Assembly: GCA_949825045.1 (NCBI GenBank)
Contig: OX463806.1
Location: 47,454,208-47,518,207 of the forward strand
DNA from: Argyresthia goedartella
Lineage: Eukaryota > Arthropoda > Insecta > Lepidoptera > Argyresthiidae
DNA: 64,000 nucleotides
Direction of reading: 5' to 3'
The notes beneath the pieces were generated by a model. It worked only from the letters and a program-made list of their open reading frames with translations. It made no database searches and was not told the DNA's origin. This document shows positions 31,569 through 41,587 of this stretch, piece by piece. Position numbers and translations under genes: made by a program. The number at the start of each line of letters is the position of its first letter. The stretch's first letter is position 1.

Positions 31569-31811
31569 ATGAAAAACGGAAGACCTGGCTTCGGCCTTAA
31601 AAAACAAAACTACGGAAGACCTGGCTTCGGCCTGAAAAATCAAAACTACGGAAGACTTGGCTTCGGCCTTAAAAACAAGATATACGGAAGACCTGGCTTC
31701 GGCCTTAAAAAACAAAACTACGGAAGACTCGTCTTTGGCCTTAAAAACAAGAAATACGGAAGACCTGGCTTCGGCCTTTCGAAACCTCGGAAACGGAATA
31801 AGAAGATGTAA
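31569..31811 (+). CDS. Tandem 12-residue repeat protein, 80 aa (hypothetical)
   Basis: Six 36-bp units (31575-31790) code YGRPGFGLKKQN with small changes. Because the unit is a multiple of three the frame stays open from ATG to a basic tail SKPRKRNKKM and a stop. Units alternate between RPGF and RLGF types, so a 72-bp dimer was probably amplified. The peptide is Gly, Lys and Asn rich and would be strongly basic; such repeats occur in secreted or structural insect proteins, but there is no signal peptide. It may be no more than a minisatellite that is open by chance. Confidence 0.35.
   Translation: MKNGRPGFGLKKQNYGRPGFGLKNQNYGRLGFGLKNKIYGRPGFGLKKQNYGRLVFGLKNKKYGRPGFGLSKPRKRNKKM
31575..31790 (+). 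repeat. 36-bp minisatellite, six copies
   Basis: The unit is TACGGAAGACCTGGCTTCGG followed by CCTTAAAAAACAAAAC. Copies differ at few positions. It lies in the centre of the long inverted-repeat element. Confidence 0.93.
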
Positions 31812-32189
31812 ACACTGAAGACATGGCTGTACGGCTTTGATTGCTATTGCCTTTCCTTAAAAATAATAAATAAAGACGGAAAAAAAAAATTGCTTACTAC
31901 GCTAAGTTGTAGATTTTTAATTTATTGTTAGCTTTAGCACATTTTTTGCGCCTTTTAGGTGGAACTAATTTAAAAGTTTGCTTCCCCGTTGTCTTATGCG
32001 CTGGACAGCCGGCGAAATTAAAATGAATTGAATTGTATTTAATAAAACGTCTTTATTTTGCTTCTTGTTCTCGCGATCTTCGTTTATTATTTAAAAGTCA
32101 ATTGCTATTTGACTGATTTCGTTAATGGCATCGATTATTTACGTGTTTGATTTTCATGCAATTTCGTTCTGGGTCGAAATCTTCCTGTT

Positions 32190-32545
32190 ATTATGGCTAC
32201 TTTTTCCAACGAAGAATATGCCGACATTGTTTTCATGTATGGCAGAGCAGTTGGTAATGGAGCGTGGGCTCGACGAATGTATAATCAGCGTGACCCAAAC
32301 TACAGGCTACCGAATGTCAGAGTTTTTTTACAACACCTTTCGCCGGCTTTCTGAAGTTGCGATACACCGCGCGGGACCTGGAGTCAACCAGGGTAGATGC
32401 AATCTTACTGTCGAGCAAGACATGTTGGCGGCATTTGAAACGGATCCTACCATCAGCATTAGAGCACTAGCTCGGGATCTTAACATTTCCAAATGGAAGG
32501 AATGGAAAACTATGCACCATAAAAACAAGTATGGTTTTCAGGGAT
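32190..32545 (+). pseudogene. Transposase N-terminal remnant (DUF4817-type helix-turn-helix)
   Basis: One plus frame reads MATFSNEEYADIVFMYGRAV, then GNGAWARRMYNQRDPNYRLP and NVRVFLQHL; a shifted frame continues with RCNLTVEQDMLAAFETDPTI and SIRALARDLNIS. This is the pattern of the DUF4817 helix-turn-helix domain that opens mariner-related transposases of arthropods (usual form NEEYADIHFMYG, then P..STRRIA). A frameshift near 32340 and the loss of the catalytic core make it dead. Confidence 0.7.
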
Positions 32546-33570
32546 AGGTGCACAAGGTCTAAATATAATTATTGATTTCAAAAATGAGACTTGCTTTTGA
32601 CATCATGAGAGAGGAGATGATGTTGAAAATTACGACCACAGAAGTCAGAAGGCGAGAAAGAATAAAATAAATTAAATTAATTTAAAAAGTTCGTATCAAA
32701 CTGTATTTAAAACAATTCTTCTACCTCAATCTGGTTTGTAGCTCTCAATTACTAGAATGTGTGCGGTATCCGCGTAGCTGAAACCACAAATGATAGAGCA
32801 ATAACCAAGCATATTTTAAAAAAGATTTGCAAACAAAAAGCTTTCACCGCTTTCATTTTTAAATTGGATCCGAAAAACATGTTTTTTTAATGGTTGAAAA
32901 GTGTCGTTCACTTCAAAGCTCTTTAGAAACCAAGTCTGAAGTATCATCTGCATCTGAAGTTAAGTTTTACGAGAATGCCTTAATAAGCATGTTTTATTAA
33001 AATTAATTTAAAAATAATCCTATTATTGTTTAATTTCGCAATTATTATCGAAAAACTGTAAAAATCTGGGAATTTTCACAAAAAATAAATAAAAGTTAAG
33101 AGTGCCATAGGCAAATTTTGCTCAAATGGTCCTAATAGTCTGTAAAATAGCTTCGCTTTAAGTCTTTGCAGCGATCTACGAAACACTATATGTATGTAAG
33201 TATCGAATAACAAATAAGTTGTAGATAAATACTACAGGATTGATTACATCGAGCAGTGGGCGGAAACAAGATGCTAACAATATATAGGAGGCCCCTAGAG
33301 AATCCCTAATTGGCCCGGTATCGTAATACTTGAAACTAAAAGCCTGTAAAAGACTTGAGATGCTGTCTTCATAAATGTGTGCATTTCAAGTCCGTGTTTA
33401 TGATATAAACTTAGGGTCGAAAGATAGAAAGTAATTTAGCACTATTTTTGGATCAACTTTTGACAACGTTGACATTGTATAGAAAATATATATGAGATTT
33501 CAAAGTTGATCCGAGAATAGCTCCAACTCAGTTTTGTGTATTTCGGTCATCAGACAGTTTAGCCACTCAC

Positions 33571-34441
33571 CTTGATGGTGCTGGCCATCATCAGGCTGGT
33601 AGTCCGGCCTACTCGTCGGGTGGACTTATCAGACGTGTTCTTCATACCGACGGTGCTGCTAGCCAGTGTCTCCGTCTTGATAGTCTCCTGAGGATACCGA
33701 GGGGTAGAGTCGAACAGCTCATCGTAGTTCAGACTCGACCAGTTGTTGGTATTCTCCCCGTAGGAGAAGTCTCGGAGGCTGGTGACGGCGGGCGCAGCGG
33801 TAGTAGCAGGCGTCTCAGGGGCACCACTGCCGGACTCATATAGCCTCCAGTCAATCTCAGCCTCGGTCTTGACCAGATCCATATCGAGCCCGTCGAGCCC
33901 CGTGTCTAGGTAGTCGGTGTCGTCCTGAGGAGAGTCCGGGTCCTCCTTCTTGATCTCCGAGGAATGCATGTAAGTGTTGGTGAGGTTGTAACGGTTCAAC
34001 TTTATCTTGTTGATGCAGGTGTCGGGGCTTGGGTCTACCAGGGTGGAATCGTAGAAGTGAGAGGTAGAGTTGCTATTGGTTCGGCATTTGTTTTTCTGCA
34101 GCATTAGCTTCGGAATGGGGGACTGTTCCCGCATGTCTGCTTCGCCTAACTGGTACGGGTCTTCGCCGGTGGGAGTTGTATCAATGAGTTGCAGTCTCTC
34201 CGAGAGAGAGCCAGCATGGAAACGAATCGGCTTCTTTTGGTTGCCGTTGTTTTGCGAATACTTCGACGAGTAGGTGTTGATCATCTTAGATTTCTTATTC
34301 ACCGAGAACCGTTCGTATGCTTTCTCGTGGCATAGCGGGGTTTCTGGCGCTTCCGACTTGATGGTGAGAGTCTTTGGGGATTTCAGACTGGATGTTATGC
34401 GACGCCCTCGTCTTTGCATATTATGGTTAGAGGTGTCAGCG
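33571..34441 (-). CDS. Host gene, large middle exon
   Basis: The exon codes 290 residues between TTCCATTAG (acceptor) and ATCAAG/GTGAGT (donor). It begins with SADTSNHNMQRRGRRITSSL, contains KSPKTLTIKSEAPETP, an acidic central part (IKKEDPDSPQDDTDYLD) and a basic end RRVGRTTSLMMASTIK. Ser-Pro and Thr-Pro pairs are frequent, typical of a protein controlled by proline-directed kinases. No domain is recognised and the sequence is probably largely disordered. The whole exon is open, while flanking DNA is not. Confidence 0.85.
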
Positions 34442-34535
34442 CTAATGGAAAGAAAAATGGTTAAGTAAACTCTGTAGTCGGAGACATTCACCTCGACATT
34501 GAGTGCTGTAAGAATAAATAGCTAAATGGACTTAC
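34442..34535 (-). other. Host-gene short intron, 94 bp
   Basis: It starts GTAAGTCC at 34535 and ends TTTCTTTCCATTAG at 34442, a typical short insect intron with a good pyrimidine tract. Confidence 0.85.
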
Positions 34536-34686
34536 CTATTTCCGCCAACGGGGTATGTCTCGCTCTTTATATCCTTCTTGATGTAGGTAGCCCGTCTCTC
34601 GATCATCTTGGACGATAGGTTTAGTCCCTTGTTATTAGTGACTGTGGAGGAAACGGCTACTTTCTTTGGAAAATAACTTGGCGTAT
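34536..34686 (-). CDS. Host gene, first visible exon
   Basis: The exon lies between CACATTACAG and AATAG/GTAAGT and codes TPSYFPKKVAVSSTVTNN, KGLNLSSKMIERRATYIKKD and IKSETYPVGGN. It begins with two bases of a split codon, so at least one more exon lies upstream (to the right); it was not found in 34690-40000, which is mostly repeats. Confidence 0.8.
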
Positions 34687-35208
34687 CTGTAATGTGAAAT
34701 TTTGTTGTAACAAATGCATATAAATAAAAGAAACAACCACAGACCATACATGGACACAACACAAATCATAAAACATAAGTTAACTCCACCAATAAAATAG
34801 TGATTTGAGAGAATGAGTAATAAACAAAACAAATTTTTCTTCGCAAATTTTCTGCTGAGCCCTTTGTGCAGCCAATAGAATAAAGTCTGAGCTAGATACA
34901 GGATGTAGGACGGCTGTGCCACATCGCCCTTCAACAGTGCTCTATATATTTTATTATATAAATATTGTAGAAATACTGAAGTGTGGTCAATTGTTAAATA
35001 TAAAAAAATGCTGGATCAAGCTGTGGTGTACAGTACACTCCAAACATCTAAGTAGACTGCACATATCTCGTATAAGAAGTAGATTGGATTATGGTAGTTT
35101 TTAATTTCATAATAGAAGTGCGGTCGTATATGTCAGCGACGACCTTCATTCGCAATACTCCTCAACTTAATGAAGCCAGAATGTTCTATCTCACCATTCT
35201 ATACGTGG
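34687..35208 (-). other. Upstream intron or flank of the host gene
   Basis: The sequence is AT-rich. A frame near 34835-34930 (GDVAQPSYILYLAQTLF) resembles mobile-element coding but is too short to assign. No further exon was recognised. Confidence 0.35.
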
Positions 35209-35960
35209 GGCGCCCCAAAAGTTTCCGGAATGAATAACAAAAAATACTATTAAAGGTCAAAAATTTATTTATTGTTTATCAAAATATTCTCCCCTTAGGT
35301 AGATGCACTTTTTCAAACGATCAAACCAATTTTAAAAACTTTTGTGCCACTCCTCCCGTGGTGACCTCATAAACGTGTTTTTCAAACTCTGCGACTGCCT
35401 CTTCTGGTGATGAAAATCGATAACCGCGTAATTGGTTCTCCATTTTTGGGAACAGAAAAAAAGTCACAAGGTGCCAGGTCGGCACTGTATGCAGGATGCC
35501 TCATAAGTTCTTCGCTTTTCACCTTCTAAAATTCGTTTGTGGGAACTAGCATTGTGGTGGTGAATTTTTATAGAGTCCACCAATAATTTCCGGCAAACAA
35601 AAGGTCGTGTACCAGTCACTATTCACCGTACGAGGATTCTCTAAAGCAACCGTAGTCACGTGTCCAGTTTTATTAAATAGAAGCAATCATCTGTTTAGAT
35701 GCACTTCTCACGCGCGCCGCTTTGGGTGGTTTCGGCTCATCTTGAAAGACCCATACGCTCGATTGCTGCTTAGTTTTAGGATCGTAGCAATAAATCCATG
35801 TTTCGTCACCTATTACTATGTCCCACACCAAATTTGATCCCCCTTCGTTGAATCTGGTAAGCATGGCGTTGCATAACGTGACGCGGTCCGTTTTTTGAGT
35901 CTCGGTCAAATTGTCTGTGATCCACCGCGAGCACAGCTTTCTCATACTAACATTTTTGTA
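35209..35960 (-). mobile_element. Mariner transposon remnant
   Basis: The left end CGTGGGGCGCCCCAAAAGTT has the look of a mariner terminal repeat. The minus strand codes a broken transposase whose 5' third is missing. The right boundary near 35960 has no matching terminal repeat, so the copy is truncated. Confidence 0.8.
35400..35945 (-). pseudogene. Mariner transposase, central and C-terminal part
   Basis: The frame 35945-35673 reads IGDETWIYCYDPKTKQQSSV and WVFQDEPKPPKAARVRS. GDETW carries the first catalytic Asp of mariner transposases, and the string TKQQSSVW is typical of the cecropia/irritans mariners. Farther left, in other frames, are LPEIIGGLYKNSPPQC and YRFSSPEEAVAEFEKHV, the C-terminal end. 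The middle block around HDNA and SPDL is damaged. It is not functional. Confidence 0.88.
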
Positions 35961-38032
35961 TGGAGACTGGCATTCCTATTTAAAAAACCATGATTCTGCG
36001 GCCAGAAATGAAACAAGTGTGGATCCATAGAGTAAATTGTTACAAACAAATGTGTGTAATTATGTATTTTTCAAACCACACTCTTTGCGAGAAATCAGAG
36101 TTCAAAGTGAGAAATGGTCCCGCATTTAGATTTTTACAGATAACAGTTTGATTAAATTAGAAATTAAAACAAATTTAAATTTTAATTAAATTAGTTTTAT
36201 CTCCAAAATGCGACGCATTTGGTGTGATAGAAGATGTCTTTCATGTTTGATTATGGAATCTAGAAGGAATGTGTCCGGATCGAATCTAAAAGGTCAAGTG
36301 TTTTTAAAATGATTAAAATTGAGAAGCCAAAAATGTAAGTAGTGTAAACAGTATTTACCGGAGCCGTGTAGAGTGGGCGCTGAAATGATATTTAGTTTAT
36401 TTACTGGATAATTACTACTTTGGCTATGCTTATGCTACTACAGAACTGGCACTGTACTCAGCATAAAATAGTCTAAAATAAAATAAGATAAAAAGAATAT
36501 AAAAGACTTCATTTTTTTTTAAACAATTTAAACTGCATTCAAAGATTTATAAAAAAACGCATGTGTTAACCCGAAATCGAACCCACCAAATGTGGAAAAA
36601 ATAAACCCTGTATTTTTACGAAACTGTTTGAAAAACCGAATCATGAGGATTATTATAGTCAAATTAGTCTAAATAAAATCATAGATAAAAGGAAGACCAT
36701 GAAATTATACATTAAAGGCACGTTTAGCGGTCAAATTACCAACTCGATTCGTAGTGGTTGAACCTTTGGTCACAACCATATTAAAACTAGTGGCACAGTG
36801 AGCCTGTAGACATCGGAGCGACACAGGAAATTTGCTATATTTTTTCGATATGTATATATTTTATTACACGGTAAATAAGGAGTAAAATACATTAACACAT
36901 ATGCGAAAAGGCGAAGTTATGTCTAAAAAGATCTATCTTCCAGCAAACCTAGGCAGGATAGTCTTTTTATAATTTGTCAACCCCACACACACACATTATT
37001 TCCGGATTTCCGGCTTTTCTCCTCTACAGGTCGCTTTTATCATCCAAATCTCGAAACTTTGAGAACGATAGTTATGTTGTTTTTGTCGAATCAGTATTTA
37101 AAAATAATCAAAATGGCGGCGCGATGGAGTTACAAAGTTATAGGTGCGGCTCCCTAAATACACGTAACCATAAGTTTGTATGTGGTATTAAAAGATAATG
37201 CAGGCGGGTTATTTGTTTTCATAATAATTCCATTTCATCATCCGATAAAGTTCAAGGAGTCGGGCTCGTGAGGGTCTAGATGACCACTGATTATATCTTA
37301 ATTACGAACTACAATTTTTAAGATATTTTGTATAGGTATCTTATTTTTGATACATGCAAGAACCATAAGATATTTTATATTGGAATCTATTTTTGATACA
37401 ATCAAGAACCATTTAAATCTTTTAAGAACCCTAGAAATAGCAAGTTTTAGATTCTATAGATCTATTTAGATTATTTATAGTTCCCATGGACATATTGTTT
37501 TCAAACTATGTGTTCAAGGAAAATGATGTCTTCATAACATATGCATGGTGTTTGGTGTTGTAGTGACTGAACACATTCTGCCTCCTCACAATACGCTCCT
37601 TACTTGCACAGTGGTTTATATAATACGATTTATAACCTTTCGAGCCCTGGAGCTGGACAACTGCTTATGAGGCAACGCGATCTTGAACCACATGCCGTTT
37701 TAATAAAATTCAAAACCTATAATGGCACAGTGGCGCCACACACAGTGGCATCGCCACGGATTACGGGGTTCAATATTTTGGAGAAAAATACACATAATCT
37801 TCCACTTCTTCCATAATATTCTAATTATTTTATATACAAATAGTACATAACATTATTTTCTGTGTTCGATTTTATTAGCTTTTTTTAAATAATTAATATA
37901 TTCCAACAATGAATTAACAAAAAATAAAGTAATGATCTTTTAAAGTTTTTGAATTGTAAATTGCAGGATGCAAAATTTATTTCGAAACTCTGCTAAATTA
38001 TAACTAATAGCTAATAAAATTATATTATACTA
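35961..38032. other. AT-rich repeats, no gene recognised
   Basis: 36350-36960 shows no pattern. 37090-37200 resembles repeat R4 (GGTGCGGCTCCCTAAATACA). 37290-37440 contains several near-copies of a unit with GATATTTTATAT and AAGAACCAT. A 70-codon frame at 37604-37816 has no supporting feature. Confidence 0.4.
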
Positions 38033-38189
38033 GCTGACCCGGTGAACTTCGTAACACCTAAAATTTTATTGTATAATAAGTAATATGGTACATACCCTAA
38101 AGCGTCGCGTTGGCGAGAAAATTCGTTACTCATTGACTTGTAGGTAAATGAATAAGATCCGCTACTAACACCATCGCCTTTGCATCGCA

Positions 38190-38757
38190 TTTGCTGCTGA
38201 CATTGAGACCATCATCATTTTGCAGAAGCGACCGATCCGATTTATTTATAAGCTATGTAATAGAGAATCTTTGAGAGATTTCTTCAAAGAAACCAACATC
38301 CTAACAGTTGCAAGTCAATATGTCTATGAAAACATAATGCATGTGAGGAAAAATATCATTAGCTTTAAAACCATTGATAGCCGCCACAATGTGCAAACTA
38401 GAAATAAACATAAACTTTCTTTTCCAATGTTCAGACTCACAAAAGTTAGCAGTTCTTTTATGGGACACTGTATACGCTTCTACAATAAAACTCCGCAAGA
38501 AATACAAAACTTAACTGAAGCTCGATTCAAAAAATGTATAAAGCACACTGTGCACAAAGGCCTACTACAAAATTAATGACTTTTTACAAGACACCGACAT
38601 CTGGCATTAAACCAGTTCATTGCACACATTATGTACTATGTAATAATTAGGCATCTACTTAATGTTATATTATGCTTGCTTGATAATGTTATGACGTTCA
38701 TTAAGTCTAAATTTTTGTGCTATTATGAATAAAAATCTTGGAACTGAATTGAAATGA
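38190..38757 (+). mobile_element. LINE family F2, C-terminal fragment
   Basis: The plus frame reads ADIETIIILQKRPIRFIYKL, CNRESLRDFFKETNILTVAS and FMGHCIRFYNKTPQEIQNL, ending at a stop near 38575, then a 180-bp 3' region with AATAAAAA and GAATTGAAATGAA at its end. It is homologous to, but clearly diverged from, the F1 C terminus (compare KGHCILYYNKIPLEILKL near 60350). Confidence 0.82.
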
Positions 38758-38829
38758 ACTGCATATTAACGATATGTATGGCACAGCTGTGGAACATAAA
38801 GTCCTAGACCAACAAAGAGGTTAAACCTT

Positions 38830-39480
38830 ATTAATTTTCGGTTTCGCTACGATTTGTGTGAATCTGAACGCACCCTACGTTTTGGTCAGTGAACTATTGA
38901 AAATGTCACTTCCGTCCGTCAGTGTGAGAAGAGTCAGACGAAAAAATATTGAGATCGTGGAGCCTATTGTTTTGCCGCGAAATATTCGCGAGGGCTTTCC
39001 TGCGTAGGGATCTGGGAGTTTGGGAGAAATTGGTTTTCCAACCGCGAGTTTTGGTGGCTGACAGCCAGCGTCGCGGGCCGGCCGCAGTGGATTGAACAAT
39101 ATTACTAGGACTAGCCAGAAGGTTTCCACTCCTCGTGTAGTGAAGGGCTGAGAGCCCCCGAGTTGTTTGTCGTGGTTACCGGCGTGGATAGTGGCGTGAG
39201 ATTGGGTGTTTCGCGGGGAAACAGCCACGCACATTTAGATAAGATAGAATACTTAAATCTTGTTAAATATATAAATACTTGATCTGACAGTGACCTGAAG
39301 CGGTGAAGCAAGAAGAACTCGGGCGCGCCCGAGACCCATCGTATCGGAGCCAGGTCATAGGTCTGCGGAAGACCCCGTCAGGTGAGTACCAACCAGCGCG
39401 GTGTATCACCGCCCGCTGGAGGCTCTCACGGCGGTGAGCCAGAGTTTCTAACTGTCTTGGCCCGCATTGTATTCCAAATT
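38830..39480. other. GC-richer inserted segment of unknown origin
   Basis: This 650-bp piece differs from its AT-rich surroundings. It includes CGGGCGCGCCCGAG and a hairpin-like GCGGTGTATCACCGCC near 39400-39420. A minus-strand frame of 119 codons (38875-39234) is open but unlike any family I know. It may be the untranslated region of an R1-type LINE. Confidence 0.4.
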
Positions 39481-39483
39481 CCA

Positions 39484-39890
39484 AAAGTCTTTATTACTGT
39501 AGATATTTACATATACATAGCAATAGTCATTTTTTGCCACTTCTCTACATTGGACCACTGTGGGAGAAGCAGGGCGTAGAAACTCCCACAGATTGATTTT
39601 TAAATCTCTTTTTAAAAATTGCTTATGCTTAACTAATACAAAATATAATATTTAGTCATTATCATAATTAATAAGCGGGAATAAATAATTACAAAATTAT
39701 TAACAGCAAGGTCTGTGTTGAGCCAGATTAACCCCATACAGACCCATCATTTAAGTAATCTTGAACATTGTAATATCCCTTTTTCGACAAAGTCGCTTTA
39801 ACATGGATTTTAAATTGCTCAAATGGCAATTTCAAGATCTCCAGATGTATGGGCCCGCAGTTGTGACCGCCGCCCTGAGGGGTTCTCTAA
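39484..39890 (-). mobile_element. LINE family F1, copy 2 (3' end only)
   Basis: On the minus strand it matches the F1 3' region: last coding block (AAATTGCCATTTGAGCAATT near 39815), the stop, the 300-bp 3' untranslated part with CTGTGGGAGTTTCTACG near 39575-39590, and an end in AATAAAGACTTTT at 39484-39495. Confidence 0.85.
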
Positions 39891-40150
39891 AACTGGCAAA
39901 GGAGTTTGAATGATCTATGCTACCTACGCCATCTAGCGAGAGGAAGCTGAGACTTCTCTACTTCCCATACTAAACATTATTTGCTTTTTTGGTTGTTTCT
40001 CTGCGTTTTTCCTTATTTTATTTTTCTTAAACCTCCCCCGGACTGAAGAGAATAAATGTGATATTATTTTCAATATTTAGACTGGTCGGGTCATTTTAGA
40101 GATTTAGTAAGACTAACGTACAGCGATTCATTTTATAAGTATAGATATTA

Positions 40151-40558
40151 TAACGGTATGCCACACATCAGGTAATCTTTCACGGTTTGGTGAAGAAATC
40201 ATGTTGCCATGGTCTATTTATTGGGTCAGAAATATCCAACAAAAACATTGGTTTCAACATGGTGGAAACGTAAGCGCCCGTCGCACCTTCTTGAGGGACT
40301 TTGCTCGCGTCTGTAGGCAAAACTTGGATCTCATAACCCACCTTTTTGTGTGAAGTTTAGTGGTTCTACACACCCAAAGTTTAATGGTACGACAAACAGC
40401 CAAGCTCGAGCCGCACTACAACTGGCTGCCGCCCTGCCCCGCGCCAACCATGTATCCAAAGTGCCTCCACTTTATGATATTAGGATATTAGCTAGGATTT
40501 TTTATACCTAAACGTAATGCTGCTCGAGCTTGGTTGCCAGACTGTCTGTCCTTCGTAC
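40151..40558. other. Flank between family K and the gypsy-like element
   Basis: No coding pattern is visible. The last four bases, GTAC at 40555-40558, are the left target duplication of the LTR element that follows. Confidence 0.5.
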
Positions 40559-40840
40559 TGTTACAACCCTTATTAATATGTAGTAAAAGCTTAGTATAGC
40601 ATATCTCATACATGGCTGTATTTTTCCGTGTTAATTACTGTTGATCATCATTTTTAGACTTCGTTATTTCTTACTCTTTTTTTTTTAGCCCGTTAGATTC
40701 TGTCACTCGCGAAAAGCGGTAGCAATCCGCTCCCTTAAAATTGGCAAGTTATAAAGTTTGTGTAATTCTCTCTCGAGACCAATAAATATTAGTTTTAGTG
40801 ACTTTGTGGTTTTTTTTAAAGACAAAAAACCCAGGCCAAC
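40559..40840 (+). repeat. 5' LTR of the gypsy-like element
   Basis: The LTR starts TGTTACAACCCTTATTAATA and ends in CCCAGGCCAAC before the primer site. AATAAATATTAG near 40781 may be its polyadenylation signal. The 3' copy matches it on both sides of the later insertion. Confidence 0.88.
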
Positions 40841-40858
40841 TGGTGTCAGAAGTGGGAT
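40841..40858 (+). other. Primer-binding site
   Basis: TGGTGTCAGAAGTGGGAT directly follows the LTR and has the form of the primer sites of Ty3/gypsy elements (TGG start). Confidence 0.8.
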
Positions 40859-41587
40859 GACAGGAAGGTCTTATTAACTAAGGCTCTTTCATCCGAATCC
40901 GTGGCCACGTTTCGTCAAATTGATCGTCAATAAGACTCGACCCCAGGTGGAGCCTGCATCAACCGCATCCTAGCACCTAGTGATCTCCGCTCCGTAGAGT
41001 GAGCTCGCGATCTTTACACACGAACTGCTTCACCAACCTGGTCGACGGTCAGCCTCAGCATCAGCTCAAGCCCGCACCATTACAATCATCTGTAGATGGT
41101 GACACAGATCTAACTCAACCATCAAATCCAAGTAAACATTCCTCCAGGGCAGTTTTCTTCCAAACTCTGTTTTGTGGAAAATTCCACACCTCCAACTGGC
41201 GCCTACTCGTTATCTGCTGGTGATAGCAACAGCAGCGTTGCAAAGTCTGCAATTCATTAGACACCCTCGGGCGCCTTGCATTAGCACCTACTTTCCTGCG
41301 CGCTGCCTGCCTGGAGACATAATACCTGCGCGTGACACTACCGTGAGAATGAAACTCGAGATCTTCATCATCGTGTTCTTGAGAGTTAAAATTCAAAGTT
41401 TACATTCAGGTTTTTCAGTGATATTTTTACAAGGTATATTTTTATGCTATTTTACATTTTATATTTTTTACTTCGTGTGTCATTTCTAATTGTATACTAC
41501 ACTTGTCTAACATCTTACAGTTCGATTAATGTCAAAACTTAAATCTGAAACCGAAGACGTCAGTCGGAAAAAACCTCTAAAACCAAA

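Larger units (their letters stand above)
30640..33200. mobile_element. Long inverted-repeat (foldback-like) element
   Basis: Arms of about 600 bp (30640-31240 and 32585-33200) are inverted copies. Exact anchors are 30661-30680 against 33150-33169 (20 bp) and 31170-31198 against 32623-32651 (29 bp), with diverged homology between them (for example GCTTGGTT and CTATCATTT blocks). The 1.35-kb centre holds a minisatellite ORF, a transposase N-terminal remnant on the plus strand and a C-terminal remnant on the minus strand. It lies in an intron of the host gene, so its transcript could fold back on itself. Outer ends and target duplication are not sharply defined. Confidence 0.82.
28986..33570 (-). 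other. Host-gene intron, 4.6 kb, filled with repeats
   Basis: The intron starts GTGAGTGGC at 33570 and ends TTTTGCAG at 28986. It contains repeat R4 (29330-29920), AT-rich DNA with a purine-rich patch at 30040-30085, and the long inverted-repeat element (30640-33200). 33200-33570 shows nothing notable. Confidence 0.75.
28674..34686 (-). other. Host gene (partial), three exons, unknown nuclear-type protein
   Basis: Three minus-strand exons (34686-34536, 34441-33571, 28985-28674 or 28688) join without a phase error: the first ends with two leftover bases AG, the second begins with C to complete AGC (Ser), and the second ends in phase 0 where the third begins in phase 0. All introns start GT and end AG. 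The joined product is about 440 residues, rich in Ser, Thr, Lys and Asp, with acidic (DDTDYLDTGLDGLDMDL) and basic (KSLKRKVAK) patches. It reads as disordered and probably nuclear. Upstream exons are missing from view. I do not recognise the family. Confidence 0.8.
38033..40150 (+). repeat. Repeat family K, copy 2 (interrupted twice)
   Basis: Copy 2 starts CTAGCTGACCCGGTGAACTT, a start seen in many insect LINE-derived repeats, and shares ATGGTACATACCCTAAAG with copy 1. It resumes at 38768-38830 (GCACAGCTGTGGAACATAAA) and 39895-40150, ending CATTTTATAAGTATAG. Inserted pieces are a LINE end at about 38190-38757 and a composite at about 38830-39890. Confidence 0.7.

Noticed and set aside
37604..37816. 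70-codon plus frame as a small gene
   Set aside because: No start context, splice signal, family resemblance or unusual composition supports it.
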